A stretch of 55,418 nucleotides of DNA from Prevotella jejuni (GCF_900187995.1 NZ_FZNZ01000026.1:1-55418), one strand, 5' to 3'. Positions 26,834-35,583 are shown, numbered from the stretch's first letter. The notes: generated by a model not told the origin, from the sequence alone. Translations and numbers: made by a program.

Positions 26834-29413
26834 TTATTGTTTGATATTCTTCATACTTAATCCAATGCGTTTGCGACGCATATCGACCTCAACAACACGG
26901 ACACGGACGTGCTGATGGAGACGAATAACCTGTGTGGGGTCGGAGACAAAACGGTCGGAGAGCTGGGAGATGTGTACAAGTCCGTCTTGATGAACACCGA
27001 TGTCAACGAACGCACCAAAGTTGGTAATGTTCGTTACAATACCCGGTAGTTCCATTCCAACGATGAGATCATTGAGGGAATGGACGTTCTTATCAAACTC
27101 GAAGACTTCCACCTCGCCACGTGGGTCACGTCCTGGCTTCTCAAGTTCGGCTATGATATCACGTAGGGTAGCCTCTCCTAACTCCTCAGAAGGGGTGAGA
27201 GATAACTCGCTCAAACCCTCAGACAGAGAAGAATAGGTCTTCTTCGAACCCCCTGAAAAGGCGATCGTTGCAATCTCACTATTAGTTGATAAAGGCTTAC
27301 TACTATTCTCTCTTTTATGCGAACCATTACCTGTAGTCTCCTTCGCTATCGGAGAGGAGGAACGAGGAGGGAGACTGCTTGGACTTAGAGGGGTAAGACC
27401 TTTATGGATGTATTGTTGGATATCAATCTGAGACAAGAGTGACTTATTACCGATCAGGTCCTTTATCGTACAGCCATGGTCCTTTGCCATCTGTTCAACA
27501 ATGTGATAGCTTTCAGGATGAACAGCAGAGTTGTCGAGCGGGTTCTTGGCATTGGGGATGCGAAGGAAGCCTGCACATTGTTGGTAAGCAGTATTACCCA
27601 GACGCTTCACCTTCTTTAATTGGGTACGAGAAATGAAGGGACCGTGCTCATGACGATAGTCGATAATGTTCTGAGCAAGGGCCGGACCGAGTCCGCTAAC
27701 GTAGGTAAGTAAGTGACGAGAAGCCGTATTGAGGTTGACTCCCACCTGATTGACACAACTCATCACCGTTTGGTCGAGTGAGTGCTTGAGCTTTGATTGG
27801 TCGACATCGTGCTGATATTGTCCGACACCGATACTCTTTGGATCGATCTTCACAAGCTCGGCAAGAGGGTCCATGAGCCTTCGTCCGATGGATATAGCAC
27901 CACGTGTGGTAACATCTTCATCGGGGAACTCCTCACGTGCTACGGGTGAAGCAGAATAGATGGAAGCACCGTCTTCGCTGACTACATATCTTAATATATT
28001 CCCAAAGTCGTTCGTTGTGTCTTGGAGAATATTACTAATGAAAGTCTCTGACTCCCTACTTGCCGTACCATTACCAATGGCAATAGCCTCAATCTTATAG
28101 GTGTTTATCATCCTGTGTAGGGCTTCCGTGGCTTGTCTTACCAGGTTGCGTGGAGGATGCGGATAGATTATCTCGTGATGGAGAAGGGTACCCTGTTCGT
28201 CAAGGCAAGCTATCTTACAACCATTGGCGAAGCCGGGGTCGAGGGCAAGAACACGTTTCTGACCAAGTGGAGGAGACAGGAGAAGTTGACGGAGGTTCTC
28301 TGTAAAGACTTTAATAGCTTCTTCGTCGGCATGTTCCTTACTCAAGGCTGCGAACTCATTCTCCATACTTGGATTGATAAGACGCTTGAAAGAGTCCTCA
28401 ATAGCTTGGCTGACAAGGGCCTGACAAAGACCATGTCCACGTACAAACTGCCGTGTTAGACGTGAGATGCATTCCTCCCCCTCAATCGTAATACTTACTC
28501 GTAGAATACCTTGAGACTCACCTCTACGCATGGCAAGTAGCCTATGGCTGTTGCATCGACGGAGTGGTTCAGAGAAATCGAAGTAGTCGGAGAACTTCTG
28601 TGCCTCGTCTGTATCCTTCATCTTCTTGATAACTTTTGATGAGATGATGGCCCCACGATGGTAAGCTGTGCGGACGGTATTACGTGCTTGCTGGTTCTCT
28701 GATACAATCTCGGCGATGATGTCTAAGGCCCCTTCTAACTCCTTCGAAAGGGTAAGAGAAGCCTCTCCTACCCCCTCCAAAAGGGTGGAAATATCTACAT
28801 GCTCACGGGCGAATAAAGACCCTTTAGTCCCTTCTTGATATTCCTGCCAAGCACTTGCAAGCTTGTCTCTCTCCTTTTCGGATAAGCAGGAAAGAGCTGT
28901 TCTCCTCCCTACAGAAGGGTTGGAAGAGGCAGCCACGCTCATGATCTCTAATGCTAAAGGCTCCAATCCTTGTTCACGAGCAATCTGTGCTCGTGTGCGT
29001 CGTTTAGGTTTATAAGGTAGGTAGATATCCTCCAGTTCGGTAGCATCCATACAAGACTGAATCTTAGTCTCTAATGCTGTTGTGAGTTTCCCCTGCTCAC
29101 GGATGGTCTTGAGGATAGTTTCCTTACGTTTACCGAGCTCTTTCAAACGGTCGTAAAGTTCGCTGATATCGGTTATCTGAACCTCATTGAGGTTTCCTGT
29201 ACGTTCCTTTCTATAGCGAGAAATGAATGGGATTGTACAGCCTTCATTGAGTAGGATGAGAACTGCCAAGACACTTCTGTGAGGAAGGGAAAGTGATTGA
29301 GAGATAAAGGAAGCCTCCTTCAGATCTCCAGAAAGGGAAGGTGTCGTATTTGCTGACTGTTCGTTATTATTCATTGGTTCGGTCTTTTTGCCGTATGATG
29401 TTGGTCTATCCAT
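26834..29413 (-). CDS. tex: Tex-family RNA-binding transcription accessory protein
   Basis: An 859-residue Tex protein. Domains in order: N-terminal helical region with FISRYRKERTGNLNEVQI (about 63-81), YLPYKPKRRTRAQIAREQGLEPL, the YqgF-like domain (VLALDPGFANGCK, about 390), tandem helix-hairpin-helix (VSGLGPALAQNIIDYR, about 572-587) and the C-terminal S1 domain (GMELPGIVTNITNFGAFVDIGVHQDGLVHISQL, about 790-825). Tex binds structured RNA and RNA polymerase. Start is ATG 29413; an inner ATG at 29374 is possible. The protein is longer than usual Tex because repeat-derived inserts lie at about residues 25-35, 161-172, 209-231, 673-693 and 729-749 (see findings). Confidence 0.95.
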   Translation of the reverse strand: MDRPTSYGKKTEPMNNNEQSANTTPSLSGDLKEASFISQSLSLPHRSVLAVLILLNEGCTIPFISRYRKERTGNLNEVQITDISELYDRLKELGKRKETILKTIREQGKLTTALETKIQSCMDATELEDIYLPYKPKRRTRAQIAREQGLEPLALEIMSVAASSNPSVGRRTALSCLSEKERDKLASAWQEYQEGTKGSLFAREHVDISTLLEGVGEASLTLSKELEGALDIIAEIVSENQQARNTVRTAYHRGAIISSKVIKKMKDTDEAQKFSDYFDFSEPLRRCNSHRLLAMRRGESQGILRVSITIEGEECISRLTRQFVRGHGLCQALVSQAIEDSFKRLINPSMENEFAALSKEHADEEAIKVFTENLRQLLLSPPLGQKRVLALDPGFANGCKIACLDEQGTLLHHEIIYPHPPRNLVRQATEALHRMINTYKIEAIAIGNGTASRESETFISNILQDTTNDFGNILRYVVSEDGASIYSASPVAREEFPDEDVTTRGAISIGRRLMDPLAELVKIDPKSIGVGQYQHDVDQSKLKHSLDQTVMSCVNQVGVNLNTASRHLLTYVSGLGPALAQNIIDYRHEHGPFISRTQLKKVKRLGNTAYQQCAGFLRIPNAKNPLDNSAVHPESYHIVEQMAKDHGCTIKDLIGNKSLLSQIDIQQYIHKGLTPLSPSSLPPRSSSPIAKETTGNGSHKRENSSKPLSTNSEIATIAFSGGSKKTYSSLSEGLSELSLTPSEELGEATLRDIIAELEKPGRDPRGEVEVFEFDKNVHSLNDLIVGMELPGIVTNITNFGAFVDIGVHQDGLVHISQLSDRFVSDPTQVIRLHQHVRVRVVEVDMRRKRIGLSMKNIKQ
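27168..27398. repeat. R4 elements inside tex, 3' part
   Basis: Two R4-like stretches in the coding frame: 27168-27200 (minus strand ACCCCTTCTGAGGAGTTAGG, then AGAGGCTACC) and 27338-27398 (TCTCCTTCGCTATCGGAGAG with GGAGGAACGAGGAGGGAGA following). They encode LTPSEELGEATL and TPLSPSSLPPRSSSPIAKE in the linker before the S1 domain. Confidence 0.7.
28724..28934. repeat. R4 elements inside tex, middle part
   Basis: 28757-28787 reads on the minus strand ACCCTTTTGGAGGGGGTAGG then AGAGGC, and 28726-28752 repeats it in degenerate form (ACCCTTTCGAAGGAGTTAGA). 28901-28934 carries the inverse orientation. They encode STLLEGVGEASLTLSKEL and AASSNPSVGRRTAL. Confidence 0.75.
29311..29341. repeat. R4-like sequence near the tex start
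   Basis: Minus strand CCTTCCCTTTCTGGAGATCT then GAAGGAGGCTTCC, encoding PSLSGDLKEAS (residues 25-35), in the same style as the other tex inserts. Confidence 0.5.
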
Positions 29414-29647
29414 TTATAGATGTTTTTTTGTTTGCATAGAGAGGAGAGATAATATCCCTCTAATCAGTGGAGAATGAGATAAATAGCGAACTACCTCTAC
29501 AAGGTAGGCTATGCTTTTACTACTCATTTACCCTTGTCTATTCTATCTTTATAAGCACCTTTTACTTATCATCTCCCATTCCTTGTTTGTCATGCGTGAG
29601 TATCTTTTTCTCTACTTGTTTAGAATGGAACAGTTTATGCCAATACC

Positions 29648-30202
29648 TTATCTCCTTCTTTTAGAGGGTTTGGTAGAGGCTTTTCGGGTCTCAATAATGA
29701 TGGTCGGACGCATCTCTTGTCGTGGATCCTTCCTATATGTAATAAGGTGTAGGGCGGAGATATCAGTAGACTTAATGCTCTTTGGCATTGCTTCTATTAT
29801 GCTTTTGGGTGAGAGCATATACTCAATGATAGTCAACCGCTTATGTGGTTTCTTCGGTCTACCATCTATTATCCATTGTAGTTCAGCAAAGGAGTTGGTC
29901 CTAATGAAGACGATGTCTCTTGGAGTCTTACAGAAAGTAAGATTATTCCCTTGCTTTATCTGTTCTTCTGGTGAGAATATTTGTATGGACTCAATGGCAT
30001 AGGGTGGAATGAGTCTGAGTCTGTTTGCCACAATTTCTTTGGCCGAATCCGAACGCATCTCATTGATAGTGACATGCAAGAGGGAGTCGGGTAGGGGTGT
30101 ACCATCAATGACACAAAGGGCTTGCCCACGTGTGTTGAGGGTGACAAGCATTGTCAGTAGAATGCAAGTCAAGAGTCTTTTCAACTGTAGTTTCGTCATC
30201 AT
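29648..30202 (-). CDS. Exported protein with plug-like VIDG segment, unknown
   Basis: About 184 residues from the ATG at 30200-30202 (an adjacent ATG follows; a longer frame to 30274 lacks a signal). The signal peptide ends near TRGQ. The segment ALCVIDGTPLPDSLL ... LRLIPPYAIESIQIF resembles the naming strand of TonB receptor plug domains (VIDGvP ... IpaddIesIevl), as a free-standing domain, and a second loose copy may follow (WIIDGRPKKP, 132-141). The C-terminus is basic (KASTKPSKRRR). Function unknown. It lies between an L,D-transpeptidase-like gene and tex on the same strand. Confidence 0.6.
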   Translation of the reverse strand: MMTKLQLKRLLTCILLTMLVTLNTRGQALCVIDGTPLPDSLLHVTINEMRSDSAKEIVANRLRLIPPYAIESIQIFSPEEQIKQGNNLTFCKTPRDIVFIRTNSFAELQWIIDGRPKKPHKRLTIIEYMLSPKSIIEAMPKSIKSTDISALHLITYRKDPRQEMRPTIIIETRKASTKPSKRRR

Positions 30203-30218
30203 CTTTTGTTCACCAAAC

Positions 30219-30908
30219 TTATTTATAGGCATAAAGCAAGATGGGTTTCTTACTTTTATCACAGATGGCTTCAATCTTCTTCAGCATAGCTGGGCTTGTA
30301 GTGAAGCATCCCCACGAAGCATTGGAGAGTGGGAGATAGGAGGTTAGGTGGTGCATAATCCCCACGTAACGAGAGCTATGAATGAGGATGTGTCTCCGTC
30401 GTGCATTATCGTTTGAACTATCAAGACCATCAAGGGCAAAGCATAGTCCAACATTAGCAGAATAACTTTTCTCAGCAATCTTGAAATGTCCAAGACTCGA
30501 ACATTTACTTCCCTCCTTGTTTGAGAAGCGTGGTTTCCACGCACTGTTGCCTTCTCCTTTGCCGTGTGCACAGGGTCCTGTGTCGAGCACCGATAATGTC
30601 TTTAAGTCGATGATAGCCATTCTGTCCTCACCTGACGGGCGTGAGAAATCAACGAGGACACAGTAGTCTTCGTTAAACCCCTTGTCGTGACAGATTTCCC
30701 ACACGTCTTTGAATTGGCTTTGGAATGAATAAGACTTTATCTTCCAATAGCCTTTTACGCCAAAGTTGAGCGTTAAGAAGAGGAGAAGGAATAAGATGAA
30801 AAGGCGGCCTCTCCTCCATCCTCTCCCTTGTAGAAAGGGGTGTGAACAGCGCGATATTCCCATCGTTTGGGCATCCTTTGACTTGTTTCTTGTCTTATCG
30901 TTTCCCAT
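30219..30908 (-). CDS. Murein L,D-transpeptidase-like protein (YkuD_2 type)
   Basis: About 229 residues from ATG 30908; an inner ATG at 30863 is possible. A single hydrophobic segment (about 36-52) anchors or exports it. The catalytic part has GLCFALDGLDSSN (about 154-166), HILIH (His173, His177) and SNASWGCFTTSP with the nucleophile Cys201, matching the murein L,D-transpeptidase catalytic family PF13645. Expected reaction: cleavage and cross-linking of peptidoglycan peptides, or a hydrolase variant. Residues 23-35 before the membrane segment are encoded by an R4 element (30805-30841). Confidence 0.8.
   Translation of the reverse strand: MGNDKTRNKSKDAQTMGISRCSHPFLQGRGWRRGRLFILFLLLFLTLNFGVKGYWKIKSYSFQSQFKDVWEICHDKGFNEDYCVLVDFSRPSGEDRMAIIDLKTLSVLDTGPCAHGKGEGNSAWKPRFSNKEGSKCSSLGHFKIAEKSYSANVGLCFALDGLDSSNDNARRRHILIHSSRYVGIMHHLTSYLPLSNASWGCFTTSPAMLKKIEAICDKSKKPILLYAYK
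30805..30841. repeat. R4 element inside the L,D-transpeptidase-like gene
   Basis: GGCCTCTCCTCCATCCTCTC then CCTTGTAGAAAGGGG. It encodes HPFLQGRGWRRGR on the minus strand and resembles R4 copies in spacers. Confidence 0.75.
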
Positions 30909-30943
30909 TACTTATCTAATAGATAGGGCTATCTCGATGTCCA

Positions 30944-30981
30944 CTCCCCTCTCCTGTCGGAGAGAGGATGGGGCTGAGGCT
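30944..30981. repeat. R4 element between Ldt and M3 peptidase genes
   Basis: CTCCCCTCTCCTGTCGGAGA then GAGGATGGGGCTGAGGC, with the inner palindrome CTCTCCTGTCGGAGAG (30950-30965). Confidence 0.75.
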
Positions 30982-31001
30982 GATAGCGATAGATGTTCTT
31001 T

Positions 31002-33224
31002 CTACATCCCTCTGGCCTTCAGAAGACCCTTTGTATCAGGTGCCTTTAGGCCAGTAAAGTCTGAGAAGATAGTCATAAGGTCACGAGTATTACCACGTGA
31101 GAGAACCTTCTGGCGGAAATCATCACCCACCTTACGAGTCAGTGCACCGTGTTCTGCAAAATAGTCAGCAATATTCACGGCCAATACCTCACTCCATAGG
31201 TAGCTATAATAACCTGCTGCATAACCTCCACCCCAGATGTGGTTGAAGTAAGAAGTTGAATAACGAGGAGGTATCTGAGCGTTTAGTAGACCAATCTCAG
31301 CCAACACTTTCTTCTCAAAAGCAGGTGCTTCTTCAGCTGTTGGAACCTCAGAAGGAGAGAGACAATGCCAAGCCATATCCAAGCAGGTTGCTGCAAGATT
31401 CTCACCCAATGCGTATGCCGAGAGGAAATTGAGCGATCCAAGCATCTTCTCACGCAATGCGTCAGGCATAGGCTCATTGGTTTTGTAATGGCGTGCATAG
31501 TGGTTGAACACCTCTGGAATACTTGCGAACGACTCATTAAACTGTGATGGCATCTCTACGAAGTCACGTGCTACGGCCGTACCGCTCAATGTGTTATACT
31601 TACAATGAGATAGCATACCATGCAGGGCATGTCCGAACTCGTGGAACATTGTCTGTGTCTCGTCCCAAGTAAGGAGTGTAGGTTGACCTTCTGGGGCCTT
31701 CGCATAGTTGCACACATTATATATTAATGGTTTCTGATTCCTATCTAAGCTCTGCTTGAGGAAGGCACTCATCCATGCACCACCGCGCTTTGTTGGACGG
31801 CGGAAGTAATCACAATAGAACAGAGCCAACTGCTTACCATCAGCATCAAGTACGTCGAATACCTTCATGTCCTTATGATAAGTCGGGATATCCTTACGTT
31901 CACGGAAGCTAAGACCATAGACACGATGGGCCGCATAGAAGATACCATTGACAAGAACAGAGTCAAGATTGAAATAAGGTTTCACGTCATCATCTGAGAA
32001 GTTGAACTGGTCCTTCTTCATCTTTGACGAATAATAGAAGCGGTCGTAGGGCTGGAGAGCAGTAAACGAGTTGACTGGTTGACTGGTAGACGAGTTATTT
32101 GCGTTAACTTGTTCACCTGTTAACTTGTCTACTTGTCCACTCGCTAACTTGTTCACTTGCGCCTTCATATACTCCTCAATCGCCTTTGTCTGCTCCTCAG
32201 CCTTTGGTTTATAAGCACCAATCATCTGGCGGAGAAAGGCATAGACATTATCCGTGTTCTTTGCCATAGTCTTCTCCAACGAGTATGAAGCATAGTTTTT
32301 ATAGCCCATCAACTGCGCTTTCTCAGCACGAAGACGCGCTATCTTCACGATGATAGGGAAGGTGTTGTAAGCCCCTGTACCGTCTGTACGATGGATAGAA
32401 GCATTGTAGACACGCTCACGCAAGCTGCGGTTGTCAAGGCTTGCAAGGATAGGTTGCTGTGTGGTGTTCGTAATCACGATACAATAAGGTGCCTTACCGC
32501 CACGGCTCTCAGCATCTTTCTTGCACTGAGCAATATCTGCTTCGCTGAGACCAGACAGTTCCTTCACATCGTTGACCCATACTGTTGCCTCATTGGCTGC
32601 TTTCGGAAGCATATCACCAAAGTCCTGCTGAAGTTTTGCCAACTCCTTATTAATCTCTTGCATACGTGCCATCTTCTCCTTTGGGAGCAAGGCACCAGCA
32701 TGAGTGAAGTCTTTATAGACTACTTCCAACAGCTTCTTATCCTCGCCTTTGAGCGTATTGTATTCGTGGTCATATACGTATTTAATACGTTGGAAGAACT
32801 TCTGATTAAACTTAACCTCGTTCTCAAACTCCGTCATTAAGGGTACTATGCTTCCTTGAGCCTTCTCTATTTCTCCTGTCTTATCGGCTGATACGAGTGC
32901 ATAGAAGATGTTTGATATACGTTCCAAGTTCTTTCCACTCCGCTCGTAAGCTAAGATAGTATTGGTGAAAGTAGGCTTCTGCTTGTTGTCTGTAATCTTC
33001 TTTATTTCAGCTCTTTGCTCAGCAATAGCCAACTTGATGGCAGGCAGGTAGTCTGTACCCTTGATATGACTGAAATCAGGAGCGTTAAAAGGTAGTGTAC
33101 TCTGTTTCATAAGCGAATTACTGACCGTCTGTGTCGTCTTCGGTCTTACGTTTTGTGCCTGACCTGTAAGTGCTGTGCAAGCAAGTCCTGCGGCCAGTAC
33201 AACATTCTTGAGGTTCTGTTTCAT
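31002..33224 (-). CDS. dcp: M3 family zinc peptidase (peptidyl-dipeptidase Dcp-like)
   Basis: A 740-residue exported peptidase; signal peptide ends ALTGQA-Q (about residue 23). The zinc motif HEFGHALH is at 528-535 (His528, Glu529, His532), followed by EMPSQFNESFA and the C-terminal GGGYAAGYYSYLWSEVLA segment. Dcp-type enzymes release C-terminal dipeptides from peptides. Residues about 356-388 (QVNKLASG, QVDKLTGE, QVNA ...) are an insert encoded by an 8-base tandem repeat just before the conserved LQPYDRFYY motif. The transcript leader contains the R3 array; a promoter box lies at 33408-33415. Confidence 0.92.
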   Translation of the reverse strand: MKQNLKNVVLAAGLACTALTGQAQNVRPKTTQTVSNSLMKQSTLPFNAPDFSHIKGTDYLPAIKLAIAEQRAEIKKITDNKQKPTFTNTILAYERSGKNLERISNIFYALVSADKTGEIEKAQGSIVPLMTEFENEVKFNQKFFQRIKYVYDHEYNTLKGEDKKLLEVVYKDFTHAGALLPKEKMARMQEINKELAKLQQDFGDMLPKAANEATVWVNDVKELSGLSEADIAQCKKDAESRGGKAPYCIVITNTTQQPILASLDNRSLRERVYNASIHRTDGTGAYNTFPIIVKIARLRAEKAQLMGYKNYASYSLEKTMAKNTDNVYAFLRQMIGAYKPKAEEQTKAIEEYMKAQVNKLASGQVDKLTGEQVNANNSSTSQPVNSFTALQPYDRFYYSSKMKKDQFNFSDDDVKPYFNLDSVLVNGIFYAAHRVYGLSFRERKDIPTYHKDMKVFDVLDADGKQLALFYCDYFRRPTKRGGAWMSAFLKQSLDRNQKPLIYNVCNYAKAPEGQPTLLTWDETQTMFHEFGHALHGMLSHCKYNTLSGTAVARDFVEMPSQFNESFASIPEVFNHYARHYKTNEPMPDALREKMLGSLNFLSAYALGENLAATCLDMAWHCLSPSEVPTAEEAPAFEKKVLAEIGLLNAQIPPRYSTSYFNHIWGGGYAAGYYSYLWSEVLAVNIADYFAEHGALTRKVGDDFRQKVLSRGNTRDLMTIFSDFTGLKAPDTKGLLKARGM
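32062..32160. repeat. R5: in-frame 8-base tandem repeat in the M3 peptidase gene
   Basis: On the minus strand seven successive 8-base units (CAAGTGAA, CAAGTTAG, CGAGTGGA, CAAGTAGA, CAAGTTAA, CAGGTGAA, CAAGTTAA), a break, then CAGTCAAC twice. Three units make 24 bases, hence an 8-residue protein repeat (QVNKLASG / QVDKLTGE). Confidence 0.9.
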
Positions 33225-33234
33225 GTTTTTAATT

Positions 33235-33370
33235 GTTGGGTATTGAATGTTGGGTAATGGGGGGGGATGGGTGGTAGGTGTTAAATGTTAGGTGTTGGTG
33301 TAATGCAATTCAACTTACTTCCATAGTAACTCCATGGTGGTAGGTGTTAAATGTTAGGTGTTGATGTCAT
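33235..33370. repeat. R3 array in the M3 peptidase leader
   Basis: 7-base units (TTGGGTA, TTGAATG, TTAGGTG) with a 28-base stretch GGTGGTAGGTGTTAAATGTT plus AGGTGTTG present twice (33270-33297 and 33336-33363). It lies between the -7 box and the ATG, so the mRNA leader would be C-rich. Confidence 0.8.
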
Positions 33371-33407
33371 CTATCATTTATCTCCATCTCCATCTCCCTT
33401 TATTCCG

Positions 33408-33415
33408 CAAACTTA
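33408..33415 (-). promoter_or_regulatory. -7 box of the M3 peptidase gene
   Basis: TAAGTTTG on the minus strand, an exact TAnnTTTG match, about 185 bases before the start codon. Confidence 0.65.
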
Positions 33416-34231
33416 CATAAAAAAAACGAGAGTATCAAATAAATCGAATAAGAAGTTAAGGTTTCTTCTATCATAGAAAGAATGGGTGAGCAGAAGATAC
33501 AGACGTGGTCAAGCGAAAAGTGCACACTTGCCTCTTTCAGAGTTGAGGGGAGTGTAATCACGGAGATACGTCTATGAGAATCTTAGAGAAGGTAGTGCAC
33601 ATCACGAGATAAGTATTAAAACAGCAGTAGGCAACAGGGAGGAAGAATGATAGACGGTATGATAATAAACGAAGGAATAGGTGGACTTGTAAATAGTTTT
33701 CAGTCGGCTTGAAACCAATACTTGCCCTTCAAGGATGAAGAAGAGGCCTAACTACGTTCAAGAACATGCCTTTCTTGCCTCTTAAAGACGCCCTTCTTGC
33801 CCCTTGAAGACGCCTTTCTTTGGTGGTGTATATAACTGATTGATTATGTGAAGGTTATATGCTCACTTTTATACGTGCTTTGCTCTCTCGTTCCCAACGC
33901 TTTACAAGGTTGTTTGTAATGATTTTTCAGTATGCTATAAACGACTTAGATGACTGTCAAAAACAGCGAGTATTGAATGGACAAAGGGTGGAATGAACAA
34001 GACTACGCATTACGCTCCTACCATGAATGTAAACTACATAATAGGATAAGCATAATCTTGCGTGGGATAATCGCAGTGTTCATGCACTTATTTCATTCTG
34101 AAACGAATAGGAGGTGAGACTGTTGACCCATCTCGGAATGAGTGTTCTGATATGATAAAGACTGTTTGAAACCTCATTCAAAAGGTGGGATAGTCGATGA
34201 TTTGTAGCTTTCTATGTCCCTACAGTCAGTC
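33416..34231. other. Spacer between M3 peptidase and serpin genes
   Basis: About 815 bases without a gene. It contains the R2-4 element; the rest (33420-33710 and 33935-34230) shows no structure I can name. Confidence 0.6.
33718..33930. repeat. R2 element, copy 4
   Basis: GAAGAAGAGGCCTAACTACG, then AAGAACATGCCTTTCTTG, AAAGACGCCCTTCTTG and GAAGACGCCTTTCTT (33718-33826), a spacer with GATTATGTGAAGGTTATATG, and the box TTTGTAATGATTTTTCAG (33913-33930). Confidence 0.8.
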
Positions 34232-35539
34232 TTAGTCGCCCATATACGTCCCCATAAAACAGAGGTTATCATACCTGTCAAGGATGTAATAAAGGAAAGG
34301 GTGGTCAGCTTTGAAGCTGAAAGAAGATGTATTATCATTTGCTGATAAATAAGCAATGTGCGTTACTTGAATGGCTTTTGCACTGATTCCGTCTTCATTA
34401 ACATTCAGGCTTATCTGTTGGAAGACATCGTCGACAGCAAGAGGTTGCGCACTCATCCTACTGAAATCGGCTTCATGAGTGAAGAGACTACCCAGTCCCA
34501 TGTCTCCATACAACTGCTTCAACGGGATATTCGAAGATGTAGAAAAGCAAGGAAACAGTATGTTTACATTGTCGTATGTCTTGGTGCTTTGCGCTATTTT
34601 ACGTAGTTCTTTGACGGTTAACTTACGGATGACATCCTGCAAGTTAACCTTCTTTTGCGGTAGAATAGCATATAGGCTAAAACCGTTCTGTAGAGGCATA
34701 AGCAGCACCTGATAGTCCTTTGCGTTATAGCCTTGGTACATTTGCATCGTATCATCGTTCATCATCATCCGAACCTGGCGTGTTCTCCCATCTTCACAAT
34801 GGAATGGCATGGACTTAGTAAGCTCCTTATAGAACGGTAAAGACCAAGCTGTCTTGAGCGTAACAGCATTGAAAAGTTGTGCAGCACGTGGTCCTGTGAG
34901 GTTGATGGGCAAGTTCGTAATGTCTCCTTTTGTTATCGTCTTACAGAGTTTGTTTGCTCTTTCTTTTCCCTTCGGAGTGTTGGCATTGTCGATAATATTG
35001 GTGAAATAATCATGTTCTAAGACCTCTTGAAAATCGGGTAAAAGCTTTGTTTGCCCATTCAGTATCAGGAAGTTGGCCGTAATCATGTATCCTGACGAAT
35101 CGTTCTGTTCGTCAATTCCTCCCTTTCTCTGACCGATCAGCATCGTTCTACTTAGTGAGTTGATGTCCTCAAGGTCGTCAGCAGTATAGCCGAGAGCCTT
35201 TGAGATAACCGCTTGTGTCTTCCCATTCGCCCCATTGTTGAGCATATTCAGCGAATAGATGACGGCCATTGGTGAGAGAGCCACACTCTCCTTCCCCTTT
35301 TTGTTAGCAAGTAGTTGGAACAACTTAAGGCTGAACGCATTAGAAGAAGACACCAACCTCTCCTCTTCCTTAGATAGTTGATAGTCGGGATCGGCCTTCT
35401 TGGCTGCGTCCTCAAGGGTAGGTTGCAAACTTGTTGTAGCCTCCTTGACAGTTTGTTCAAGTTTCTGTAAAGCCTTCTTAGATTGTGTACAACAAACTAA
35501 TAAGAGTAGGATGGGGAGGAATAGTAGTTTTTTGGCCAT
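34232..35539 (-). CDS. Serpin-family lipoprotein
   Basis: A 435-residue lipoprotein from the ATG at 35537-35539 (a longer frame to 35578 lacks a signal). LLLVCC gives the lipobox. After a 45-residue linker the serpin fold begins: SNAFSLKLFQLLANKKGKESVALSPMAVIYSLNML, then LKTAWSLPF, MMMNDDTMQMYQ, and the hinge VNEDGISAKAI leading into the reactive-centre loop (about 389-410), closed by the signature FKADHPFLYYI. The loop should trap a target protease; the P1 residue cannot be set with confidence. A surface serpin would shield the cell from host or microbial proteases. Confidence 0.9.
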   Translation of the reverse strand: MAKKLLFLPILLLLVCCTQSKKALQKLEQTVKEATTSLQPTLEDAAKKADPDYQLSKEEERLVSSSNAFSLKLFQLLANKKGKESVALSPMAVIYSLNMLNNGANGKTQAVISKALGYTADDLEDINSLSRTMLIGQRKGGIDEQNDSSGYMITANFLILNGQTKLLPDFQEVLEHDYFTNIIDNANTPKGKERANKLCKTITKGDITNLPINLTGPRAAQLFNAVTLKTAWSLPFYKELTKSMPFHCEDGRTRQVRMMMNDDTMQMYQGYNAKDYQVLLMPLQNGFSLYAILPQKKVNLQDVIRKLTVKELRKIAQSTKTYDNVNILFPCFSTSSNIPLKQLYGDMGLGSLFTHEADFSRMSAQPLAVDDVFQQISLNVNEDGISAKAIQVTHIAYLSANDNTSSFSFKADHPFLYYILDRYDNLCFMGTYMGD

Positions 35540-35575
35540 AGCGTTGCGTATGTTTAGATTTAGAAAAGACGACAT

Positions 35576-35583
35576 CAAAGATA
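35576..35583 (-). promoter_or_regulatory. -7 box of the serpin gene
   Basis: TATCTTTG on the minus strand, 37 bases before the chosen start codon. It overlaps the end of the longer open frame, which supports the inner start. Confidence 0.7.

Noticed and set aside
29467..30002. Plus-strand frames over the plug-like gene
   Set aside because: They are antisense to a frame with a signal peptide and domain-like pattern, have no promoter and show hydrophobic runs typical of reverse-frame shadows.
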